Assembly (NCBI GenBank): GCA_964247055.1
Contig: OZ176050.1
Span: 13,206,001-13,270,000, forward strand
Length of the DNA: 64,000 nucleotides
DNA from: Paragordius varius
Lineage: Eukaryota > Nematomorpha
Direction: 5' to 3'
Part shown: piece by piece, positions 1-11,144 of the stretch
Layout: each line of letters opens with the position of its first letter
Position numbering within the stretch: the first letter of the stretch is position 1
The notes under the pieces: generated by a model
Told to the model about the DNA's origin: nothing
What the model saw: only the letters and a program-made list of their open reading frames with translations
Database searches by the model: none
Position numbers and translations under genes: made by a program

Positions 1-530
1 AAAAAACTACTGAAGGAAACGGTCCCAATTTAAATTTATGCTTCTATCCTAATAAAAATTATATAAATATGCCAAAATATCTAAATAAAATTTTGTTTTG
101 AAAAAAAAGCTCCACGTCAAACTACTTGGCCGCCATTTTTATTTTACAAATATTTTACAAAATATCGTCTTCATTTAATTTTAAGAGTAAAACTAAAGCT
201 AATTATTTAAATAAATTACATTTAACATTGATAGAAATAGAAAAAGCGGTTTATTTTGCATTATTTTTCAATTTTACTATTGTACACATGTCATGTATAC
301 GAAATTTTTATCTTTCGGTTTTAACTAAAAATAAGTAATATCAAGTATTTTTGAATTAAATTTATATATTTCGGTTTATTTATGATATATAAGTGCAAAA
401 TTTTGTCATGGTTTCGATTCCTTCCATACTTCTTTAAGTATTTGATATTTAACAGGCCTGGGGTATCCAACTACCACAATTAGAATCGAAGGACAAAAAT
501 GAGTGTGTTGTATCCAAGTGTTAAAATGGG
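1..530 (+). repeat. R4 dispersed repeat, copy truncated by the window edge
   Basis: About 530 bases that reappear, reverse-complemented, at 10513-11046. Shared stretches include GAAGGAAACGGTCC, AGAAATAGAAAAAGCGG and GGCCTGGGGTATCCAACTA. It holds no convincing protein; the 70-codon frame at 126-338 is non-conserved repeat DNA. A core resembling ATGGCGGCGAAAAAGTTTGAG links it to the copies at 23.7, 25.1 and 26.1 kb. Class unknown; ends approximate. Confidence 0.75.
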
Positions 531-1425
531 ACAGTTTCATTCTGTATTTTTTAATAAATATTAACAATATGATTCATAGTTTCCCCTGAATCAGAGTGTT
601 AATATTTGATTTATGACTAAAAATATCTGTAAATATTACAAACAGCTCAAATATTTTTTGTTTATATGGTGACGGCCCTTGAAACAAATAAATATTTTTA
701 GCGACCCTTTAAATTTTTTTGGCGAGTACATGATCTAAATTTGGAAGGATTCGAAGCACCAATTTGAAATGGGGCGGCCTGTTTTGGAATATCAATTTTA
801 TAAGTTGCTTGGGTGACCACGTTACCCTAATTTTTTTATTTTCATGTCCAATTTATATTCTATAAATATATATCGCACAAGATCACAATTTTTGCTTTTA
901 TTTTAGGGAAGTTCGACACTCTGAAAGGGAACTTAAAAATTTGACTTTCGGAGACCCAACTCTATAATAAAAATTTATAAAATAATATTTATTTATGATA
1001 TAAAAACTTTACCTTTATAAAATTTGAATACTCATACGGTTATTTATATGGAAAAAAAATTCGACTTGCTTTGAATTACTATGAGATCATGATGTATTTT
1101 AAATATATTTTTGAACATGATATTTCTTTCAGACTTCGAATTTGGTTAAATATTTATATAAAATATATAATAAATGTAGAGAATTAAATCATAACTTTAG
1201 TACTTACTATAAACAATATTGGATTTAGAATTCCAATTATTAAGTTAATATAAATGTTTTATATCAATTTAATTAACAAATTTTTAGGATATTTTAGCAA
1301 AACAATTAAATACTTAGCTGATATTAACATGTTTATTTTATATTAACCCAAAAATTAACTGTATACATTTTTTCTGACATATAACCGATTCTAAAACTTT
1401 ATATTCTAAAACCGCAAGTGTTTTA
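531..1425. other. Upstream region of canopy-3, no gene seen
   Basis: A+T-rich DNA. It contains G-rich fragments at about 660-960 that echo the CTGGGG motifs of the R4 family. I see no exon in it; the canopy-3 promoter presumably lies towards its right end. Confidence 0.4.
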
Positions 1426-3214
1426 ATGTTTGAATTTATACCATATGCTTTTTCTTTAATAATTATTTCGGTGTTAGCGTTATATGAAAAGCCTGTAGAA
1501 AATGACAAGGGGGTAAAAGATGCCACACCTTGTGAAGGTTTGATACTCTTTTAATATAAAAGTTTGTAAATGTATCGCCAACGAGCTTCAAGAACGTATT
1601 GATTTGACTGGAAAAGTTAAAGAAACATTAAAAATTGGTTATAATTTAATGGAAGACTCGACGCATCGCAAACAAAAATATGATACATCGTAAAATGATT
1701 TTGATTTTTCTTTCTTTATATCAATAATTAATGTATTTTTTTGTTTTAGAGAATTACGATATATCGAAATTATGGATGGTGTTTGTAACAAAATCCTAGA
1801 ATACAACGTGCATAAAGAACGGCTTGGGAGTTTGCGATACGCCAAAGGTCAAAGTGAAACCATGAGTACTCTTCATGGATTAAAGTAACACAATCATTTG
1901 TAGTAATTCACATCTGCAATTTATTTTTTATATCTCATGCTAATATATCTTAAGGAAACAATTATAACTCGTTTTAGACATGAATTTTGATCTGATACTA
2001 TATGCTGTAAGATCGCACTTTTGCATATTATTATTTTAAATATTATTATATCAGTATTATTTTTTGCAAAGTATTTAATCACATTCTCTATTATATTAGA
2101 TAATGTAATTTTATTTTAATTCTAAATAATTAATTTCTTTTATCTTATAAAATAATTACGATTATTTAATTAACCCATATTTTATCGAACTCTTTACCCA
2201 CTTGGAAGACATAAAAAATGGGTTGGATTGACTTTCACCCGTTTATTTTTTCCTAAACACATATTAACCGCTAACTAATAATATAATCAGTGAATGTCAA
2301 AGATTTTCGAAAATGTTCATTACTGACCGTAAAATTTAGAATCAACATGATTTCGGCAACACTTACCCAATAAACTCATCATTCTCCCTTTGTAAATTTT
2401 TAAAACAAATAGCATATTTAATCATTATTATAGAAATCGTGGTGTTAAAGTTGAACTAGGAATCCCTGAAGAACTTTGGGATAGCCCGTCGGCCGAAGTG
2501 ACTGAAATGAAACGACAATGTGACATTTTTATTGAACGGTATGAATACCTTATAGAGGATTGGTATTATCAAAACAACCATGTGCCTATCATCAATTTTT
2601 TGTGTCGTGATCCAGTTTTACGCTCAAACGAAACTGGTAGCTTATTTTGATAACATAATAATGCATATTTGAAATTATTTTGAAATAGGGCAAACTTTTA
2701 AAAGATATTGTATAACATATTAATATAAATCTTATTTGGATAATATATAAAAATTGTGGATAATTACTAGCATCCCATATATTTGTTTCTTAAAACTGTA
2801 TTAACAGTATAATTACAAAAAATGTGGAGCATATATAAATACATTTTTTACGGTATATTAAAAATGTACTTTTTATGTAATATCTCACGATCTTTACTGC
2901 CATTTTCCCTCTTATATTGCAAATATATCCCATATTACGCCATTAATGTTTATGCACCTTAAATTATCAAATCATAGTAAAAGCATAATTAAAAATTCAA
3001 GGACTATTTTAAATTTTAGTTAATATATCGGTTAAATAAATAACTTTACATTTATTTGCCTATATAAATAAATTCAGAATGTCCCAAAGAAGTGTGGACT
3101 GGTAAAGAAAAAGTCACATACAACGAAGATAACAGCAATGATAACTCATTCATAGGACCAAAATTACCACCAATAAATGAATCACCAAATGTGAATAGGA
3201 ATGAAGAATTGTGA
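1426..3214 (+). CDS. CNPY3: Canopy-3-like ER chaperone (CNPY3 family), 5 exons
   Basis: Exons 1426-1537, 1563-1689, 1750-1884, 2434-2636 and 3078-3214 join to 714 nt, 237 residues. Residues 1-20 form a hydrophobic signal peptide. Canopy landmarks follow in order: PCEVCKC with ANELQ, RLGSLRYAKGQSETM, GVKVELGIPEELWD, KRQCD, IEDWYYQN, NFLCRD and ECPKEVWTGKE. The saposin-like cysteines of the family are all present (residues 36, 39 and 41 open the set). The protein ends NEEL, similar to the KDEL-type retrieval signals of vertebrate canopies. In vertebrates CNPY3 assists folding of Toll-like receptors in the ER with GRP94; that role is family knowledge only. The first intron is just 25 nt. An AATAAA lies at 3297-3302. 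The CNPY3/CNPY4 split is not certain; canopy family membership is. Confidence 0.93.
1538..1562 (+). other. 25-nt micro-intron in canopy-3
   Basis: It starts GTTTGA and ends AAAAG. Removing it joins TGTGAAG to TTTGTAAATG and restores CEVCKC, the invariant start of the canopy domain. Without splicing the frame shifts and runs into TAA. Confidence 0.88.
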
Positions 3215-3296
3215 TTTTAACCTAAAACATTAAACCTAATCAATCACCCACCCCTCTTTGTTCTGCATTTAATGTGTTTGTTTATATTGTCCATAA

Positions 3297-3302
3297 AATA
3301 AA
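3297..3302 (+). terminator. Canopy-3 polyadenylation signal
   Basis: AATAAA about 83 bases after the canopy-3 stop codon, followed by T-rich DNA. Confidence 0.55.
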
Positions 3303-3397
3303 TTATTATACCCATTATTTTATGCGCGTTTGTATGAAATAAAAATCTATAAATGAAAAAATATATTAAAATTTAAGGATTTACGTGAATTACAATA

Positions 3398-3490
3398 TAA
3401 GAATTGATTTGGCAAACGTATGAATATATTATTAATAAATTTTTTATTTGTTAATAATATATTCATACGTTTGACAAATTAATTCTTATT
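3398..3490. repeat. Hairpin (palindromic) element
   Basis: Near-perfect inverted arms of about 40 bases (AAGAATTGATTTGGCAAACG against CGTTTGACAAATTAATTCTT) around a short A/T centre. It looks like a minimal MITE. The rest of 3303-4300 is A+T-rich DNA with no gene seen. Confidence 0.65.
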
Positions 3491-4301
3491 GAAAAAATAT
3501 TTATTTGATTGTGCTAAAAATCACAAATTTGCTGATACTATACGTATAAGTTGAGGCAAATTTTTAATTTTCATGTTTGTCAGAAGTCCTTGTAAAGTGG
3601 AATATTTTTGCAGAATAAATGTTAATTCAATAATTTGTAAAATACAAGCACAAATTTTTATTTTTACCTCATGACTGTGAAAGCTACAGAGAAAAAAGAC
3701 CAATTTTGTGGTATAACAGTGAGACCAATTTGGTATAACAACACTAAAACTTAATTAGATTTAACGAGATATTCCATATTCCAAAATATGAGTATTGCGA
3801 AGTAAATCGGAAATAAATATGTTTTACAATGCAACATTAAATAACACTTTGCACATCACCTTAAACGACACACTTAAAGCATAACTAAGCATTGGAACCC
3901 AGATATCAGATAGGATTAAACTATATATGGATTGCAAAAATACATAATAATATACATGTGGATACCTGAAATAGCATTTTATAATACAAACAATTACACC
4001 TAATCACGATTTTTGTTTATATATAAAGAGTGATGATAATTTCTTAAGCAGTTTATGCCATTTATTGCAACATACGAAATTGACTAATATAATATTTTTA
4101 TCATAAACAATATAAAAATAAGTAAAAATTGGATAGCCGGACTAAGCATATAAATACTGTAATATGTATAATTTTTAAATATATAGTATCAAAAATCAAA
4201 CACGTATGTAAAAAAGTACCAAAATAAATAATATTAGCTATGCAAAAATAAATTTTAGACAGCAGTGATGTTTTGTATGCAAAAAAATTAATCGTAAAGT
4301 A

Positions 4302-4556
4302 CAGTCATATATCCTTTAATATATCAAATATTTGAATTTTTTTTCGTTAAATGGGAGTAAAAATATTTGGTAAAGAATGGAAAAACAAGAGGGAGCTCTA
4401 TGGTATTAACAATATTATATTCATTACAAAAAAGTATAAAAATTACCATAGAGCTCTTGTTTTTTTCCATCATTCTTTACCAAATATTTATACCCCCATT
4501 TAACGAAACAAAAAAAATAAAATAAATTTTTGATAAATTAAAGGATACATGACTGT
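4302..4556. mobile_element. R1 palindromic MITE, full length
   Basis: The ends are ACAGTCATATATCC and GGATACATGACTGT. The arms repeat inward (TTCGTTAAATGGG, TTTGGTAAAGAATGG, AAGAG...AGCTCTATGG) around an AT centre. No coding capacity. The terminal ACAGT-type ends resemble Tc1/mariner-derived MITEs. Confidence 0.8.
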
Positions 4557-4576
4557 GCATAAAAATGATATCATCA

Positions 4577-4811
4577 TTTATTTTATCAAAAATTTATTTT
4601 TTTTCGTTAAATGGGTATAAATATTTGGTATAAAGAATGGAAAAACAAGAGCTCTCTATGGTATTAACAATATCATATTCATCACAAAAAAGTATAAGAA
4701 TTACCATAGAGCTCTTGTTTTTTTCCATCATTCTTTACCAAATATTAATGCCCCCATTTAACGAAAAAATAAAATAAATTTTTGATAAAATAAAGAAGGA
4801 TACATGACTGT
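4577..4811. mobile_element. R1 MITE, second tandem copy lacking its outer left end
   Basis: Same arms as the preceding copy, beginning inside the left arm at ATTTATTTTATC and ending GGATACATGACTGT. A flank of about 20 bases (CATAAAAATGATATCATCAT) follows both copies, so the pair looks like a tandem duplication rather than two insertions. Confidence 0.75.
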
Positions 4812-4828
4812 ACATAAAAATGATATCA

Positions 4829-4986
4829 TCATTTCTTTTTCACCAAGGTAGTTGTTTCATCATTATCCATGAGTTGTTCTATGAGTGAAAGCCGACGAGC
4901 TCTAGCATAAACTTTGCTTTTTACAGCTTTTGTTTTGTTGGGACGCTCTAATCCAGATGAGGTACTTGGTAGGCATAATGGTTCTT
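4829..4986 (-). other. Probable last coding exon of the kelch gene
   Basis: The frame reads [16 protein letters not shown], then [19 protein letters not shown], and ends TTTLVKKK with TGA at 4829-4831. It looks coding: mixed composition, not part of the adjacent repeats. The acceptor TATAG at 4991-4987 gives phase 1, which fits three phase-1 donors in exon 13: G|GTATTA, G|GTACTT and G|GTAAAA at 7510. I used the last. If none is used, exon 13 reads on to a stop at 7428 inside a MITE. Whether this exon belongs to the kelch gene or to an unseen gene needs a transcript. Confidence 0.6.
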
Positions 4987-7900
4987 CTATACAGTAAAAA
5001 ATTTATTATAAAGACTAAACGTAAGCATTGAAAGGCAAATACTCTTTTTTTAAAAAAAGGATAACCATATTTTTGAAAGCTGGGTTTTAGATAACCTATC
5101 GTATTGGGTTAAAAAGAGTTGATTGTACTATATAAAAGTAAAATTATATAATTTAAATGTATAAATAATCAGGCCCTGATAAGTATGACTGTGTTGATTG
5201 AAAATACATTTTATTATACAGTAAAAACTGAAATTATATGGACAAAACGTAAAACTATAAAGACAATTTTTTTCTAAAAGACAACCATACTTTAAATCTT
5301 GATTTTTTTTTGAAACATAACTCATGGTTTTAAACTGCAAAGTTGAAATTGATAATCGGTAAAACAATCAATTATATATTTTACATTTGTAATTATATAT
5401 ATGTATAAGAAAAATATGTTAAAAAAGTATGGTGTCTTTTGAAAAAAATATTTGTCTTTATAATTTTACGTTTTCTCCGTATAATTTCAATTTTTACTGT
5501 AAAAACAACAAATAAAAATGATGTTAACGATTGATCATTGATAATAATCGTATAATATTCCATTTTATGATCCGTTTTTAATTAACATAAGATTATTGCG
5601 ACAAAACATGAAAAATAAAACTCAAAATTTTTTATAAACAATGATCTGGAAAGTTTTTAAACCATAACCTTTTGGGTTTAAAACAGAAAATAGAGATAGA
5701 TAATAAATTCTATATACCATTTACAAATCAAATTCACCTTCGAACAATTCTAAATGCACCCTAAAAATATATTATGTGTTTTCGAACTGATAAAAATATG
5801 AAATATATCTTTATGGCATAGTATATTATTTGTCCATTCCTATATTAATTTTAAGCAAAATTTCCTTTTTTAAAATTATAAATAAATATAAATAATTTTT
5901 AATCTTAAAAACATGTAATTTATTTAGGGTGAACTTGAATTTTTCGAGGGTGAATTTGCATTGTTCAAGGGTGAATTTGACTTGTCTAAGGGTATATTCG
6001 AATTGTTCAAGGGTAAATTTAAATTTTAGATATCACATTTATATAATTTTATAAAAAAAAATTAGGAAAAATATTAGCTTCTTTAATTTTGTTTTAATCG
6101 TAATCATTTTAACCATTAGTCAAATCAAATAACCGTTTTTAGGAGCTGTAAATTTGGTTTTATATTGATTATGATTAGTTTTGTAAGAACATAAAGTTGA
6201 AGTAGAGTTTGTCGTTTCACACGTATCAAGTGAAAGAGTGTCCAATGATAAATCTGATAAAATGTCTATTTTCGTTGGCTGTTGTTCCAAATCAATGGTT
6301 TTACAAGAGTTGGATATACTATATATACCGCGTGAATAATATAAGATTCACGTTTTTGTAATTAAATTAATTTATTTTATTAAAATGATATGAGATATAC
6401 CATTTACAGTTCAAATTCACCCTTGAATAATTCAAATTAGCCTGAAACAGATGATTTATTTTTTGACGGAATTTTAAATGTTTAAAGGTGAATTTGAATT
6501 GAAAATGGTATATTTAGTCAAAGATATATAAACCACCTACTGTAAACAGCCATAAGTTGTATATACTATATATACCGCGTGAATAATATAAGATTCAGTA
6601 TTTGTAATTAATTAAATTATTTTATTAAAATGATATGAGATATATAGTCAAAGATATATAAACCACTGCACTGTAAACAGCCATAATATTGAATATATGG
6701 GTCTTTAAAAAAGTTAACATAAAAGAAAATATATGTTAGCAGGAATATTTATTTTATTGATATGAGATTATACCATTTACAATTCAAATTCACTCTCGAA
6801 CACTTCAAATTCACCCTTAAATAAATTGTGTTTTTTAAAGTTAAAAATTACCTATATTTTTATATATTTTAAAAAATAAAATTTTGTTTAAAATTAATTT
6901 ATACTGAAAAAAATCATAAACTATGTCATAAGAATATATTTCATATTAATGATCAGTTATATAAGCCCGAAAACAGATAATTTATTTTTAGGGTGAATTT
7001 GAATTGTTCAAGGGTGTTGAATAGAAAATAGTATATTTAGTCAAAGATATATTAACCTTTTCTGTACTGTAAACAGTTATAATATTGAATAAATAAATCT
7101 TTAAAAGTGTTAAAACAAAAATAAATATATATTAGCGGGAATATTTATTTTAAACGATACACATTATGTAACATTTAAGAAAGAAAAAACTTCAATAAAT
7201 TATACTTTACTTAAATGAGTTAATATTTACAGTAAAAATTGAAATTATACGGATAAAATGATAAAAAATATAAATATAATTTTTTTAAAAGACAACCACA
7301 TTTTAATGATTGATTTTTTTTTAATATAAATCATTGCTTAAAATGCAAAGTATGAAATAGAGATATATATTGGTAATCATTTATATATAGGAAAATTGTT
7401 AAATAATTTATATGGAAAAATTAAAGTCTATAAAAAGGTATGGTTATATTTTGAAAAAAAGTATTTGTCTTTATATTTTTGCATTTTGTCCGTATAATCT
7501 TCGTTTTTACCGCATTTCTCTTTAAACATAATAAAAGTACCCATATTTCCAAAAATATAGATATTTAATGTTATATAATATAGTTCTAACTTTATAAAAG
7601 TGTTGGCACGTGCATGATTTTTATTGCTTTCATTATTGCAATGTTCTTTTGCCTGATTATTAATACCAAAATTAATTTTTGGCGTCATTTTTTCACCGGA
7701 GGAAAATATGTTGTAGTCCAATTTTTTTTCTGGAATATTACTGTTAAAATGAGTTAAGCTAGAACTATTTAAAGGCTTGGCAAATTCATCATCAGTATAA
7801 TTAATACTGCCATTATTGCTATGAATATCATAGGTGGACTTGTTCGAATCTGCCCAAATAGGAGGTATGCATATTAAAGCAGTTCCAGCTCGCCCAATGT

Positions 7901-10900
7901 TAAGACTTGCGACCTATAATTTGGATATAAGAATTGGAAAATATAATCTAATTTAAATTACAGTCATGTACAGTTTAGAATTGTCAAACATACGTTTAGA
8001 ATTGATTTTACTTTGTTTTTAATTGTGTTTACAATAAATAGGCACTATTATTATTTTAAGGCTTAAAAATGCGCATGTTGAAAGTGTTGACATATCAAAC
8101 ATCATAACAATTACAAACAATGTAAAATCAATTAAAAACGTATTTTTGACAATTCTAAACATACAAGACTGTATACCCAATATAAAATTTGCACAAATGT
8201 TTCAATTGTTCATCCATCATAATGATTGATAAAAAGTAGATTAACTCAAAAAAACATAACATTTATGTCATTTTTGACAAAAAACACAGATATATAATTT
8301 ATAATTCATTGAAAAACTTTATATTCCAATTAATATTCATATCTTTAGGACTTATTTCGTATACCATATTCCATTCATCAGTACACGGATCATAACATTC
8401 AGCCGTGTAAAGATTTTCAACACCGTCGAAACCACCGACAGCCAGTAAATAATCTTGACCAAGGGCACAAAAGCCTAAGGCATCGCGAGGAATTCGCATT
8501 TTAGCGATAAAAGTCCATGTGTTAGTTTCAGGATCATATCTAATAATCGTTAAAAATGTTATTGGCAAATAAATTAGTCAAAACATTTAAAGTATGTAGC
8601 GTGGTGAAAAAAATAGTTTTACTCCACAATTAATTACACAAAATTAATGTTGAAATATGGCAAACAAAATTGTTTATTTGCAAGATTTGCCGTGTTTTTT
8701 ACCATACACTATTGTATAGTATAAGTGGAAAATCTGGTGTTCATTTTACCAAGTTTATTGAATTTAAGCAAATCCCAGGTATATATAGGTTATAAAATAT
8801 CTAAATTATCCATTATTCAATTTTTAATAGCCAACAATGATGTAATGTACCTAATTCTTTTAAACAAAATCAAACCGACCAATCGATAAATAAAAATTAT
8901 ATCATTAATTAAACTTTTTATTATAAAATTAATTACAATATAATGTTATCAAAAATTTAACAAATATAAGTGCTCATATTTAACCATTTTAAATATATTT
9001 CAAGGTTTATTTTGGATTTAGTTATTATATCCTATAAATATAAATTCTATTCAATTTTACAGTTTCAAAATAAAATAATTATGTGAAGGAAATAGAAATA
9101 CTTTTCAACTGTGCGCGAAAAAGCAGCTATCCCTGTCCCACGGGCACGATTACGTCCATAACAGTTATTTTCAAGGTTTAAGGGGCCCGCATTTTGTTGA
9201 GAATCATTCCCAGTAGCGTTGTATATAGAAGTTGCGGAATTTAACATATTACTCACGGATTTATGACCACCGGCCACATAAATATAACCATTAATGGTTG
9301 CAGCTCCTAAAATTCATAAATAATGCATAGGATAAAACAAATTTAGAGAACATTTTTTATTTTGAACCTTGAAATTAACAAGAATTAAAACGAAATGTTT
9401 CAAAGAAACAAGAAAAATAATAGTCTTGTATTTTAAATACAGTGTTAACACAATATTTCGTAAATTAATATGCATTTCACTAGAATAAAACATTTTTAAT
9501 CATTAGCTCAGAGGGCTCAAATTGACTATGTAAAAACTACGGTGTAAAAGAAATACACATAATTTTGCTAAATATAAAACGCAAAATCCCCTGGATTAAA
9601 TTGAAAACCGTTTATAAATTAACTGAAATAAATTTTTACCACGCGTTAAAATTTCTAATGTTTTGGCTTTAAAGCACATTGTGAAGCAAAACAAGAGTGC
9701 CAATGAAATTATATAAAAGAAGTTTTTTATATATTTATGGCGCGCCGAACATAGGGCTGCTATTATTTTAAATAATCGGAATTCTCTTCTGCCCAAAATT
9801 TTTTTCAAAAAAAACTAAGTTCCAAAAAACAAATTTAACACCAATTTATCAGAAAACGTATAAAAACATATTAATCGATTAATTTTTCACTATTTTATTA
9901 AATAACTATGCAGTCAGACCGATCATCAATTTTAAACCAATTCGAAAAACACCCCGTTTGAAAATATTTATGACAAAATAAAAAATATAATTATTTATTA
10001 ATTATTTAAATAATTTTTTGTTAATAAATATATTTATTGTTTTGCGGGAAAAAAACGTAAACCTGCACAGCTCCTTGGTTCATTCATGGGTGCAAGCGTT
10101 ATCCATTTATCGCGAGTTAAGTCATATCGTTCAACAGAACGTAACACAGTCGTTCCATCTCGTCCACCCATGGCATAAATGCTTAGAAAAAATAAAAATT
10201 TTACAAAATTTATAAATCTTTAATCAAATTTACCCTTAAACAATTCAAATTAACCCTCGAACAATTCAAATTCACCCTCAAATAAAATGGATATTTTTTA
10301 AGATTTAAAATTACCTATTATTTATATATTTTTAAAAAATAAAAATTTTGTTTTAAATTAAAATAATACTGAAAAAATAATAAAATTTGTTATAAAGATA
10401 TATTTCATAATAATAATGAGCTATATTAGTTCAAAAACACATAATTTATTTTTAGGGTTAATTTAAATTGTTCAAGGGTGAATTAACTGTAAATGGTATA
10501 TACATATATAAATTTATTTATTTAACACTTGGATACAACACACTCATTTTAGTCCTTCGATTCAAATTGGGGTAGTTGGATACCCCAGGCCTGTTTAAAA
10601 TCAAATACTTTAAAAAGTATGGAAGGAATCGAAACCATGGCAAAATTTTGCATTTATATAACACTAATAAACCGAAATATATAAAAAAATTTATTCAAAA
10701 ATACTTGATATTACTTATTTTGAGCTAAAACCGAAAGGTAAAAATTTCGTGAACATGACATGTGTCAAATTTTTAAATTAAAAAATAATACAAAATAAAC
10801 CGCTTTTTCTATTTCTATCAATGTTAGATGTAATTTATATAAAAAATTAGCTTTAGTTTTACCCTTAAAATTAAATTATGACGATATTTAGCAAAAATTT

Positions 10901-11104
10901 TGTAAAATAAAAATGGCGTCGAAGTAGTTTGAGATGGAACCTTTTTTTTAAAACAAAATTTTATCAAAATATTTTGGCATATTTATATAATATTTATCAG
11001 GATAGAAGCATAAAAAATTTGGACCGTTTCCTTCAGTAGTTTTATAAAAATTTTAATTTAAATTTAGCCTGGGGAATTTAGAGACCCCAATTTGAATCGA
11101 AGTG

Positions 11105-11144
<40 letters not shown>

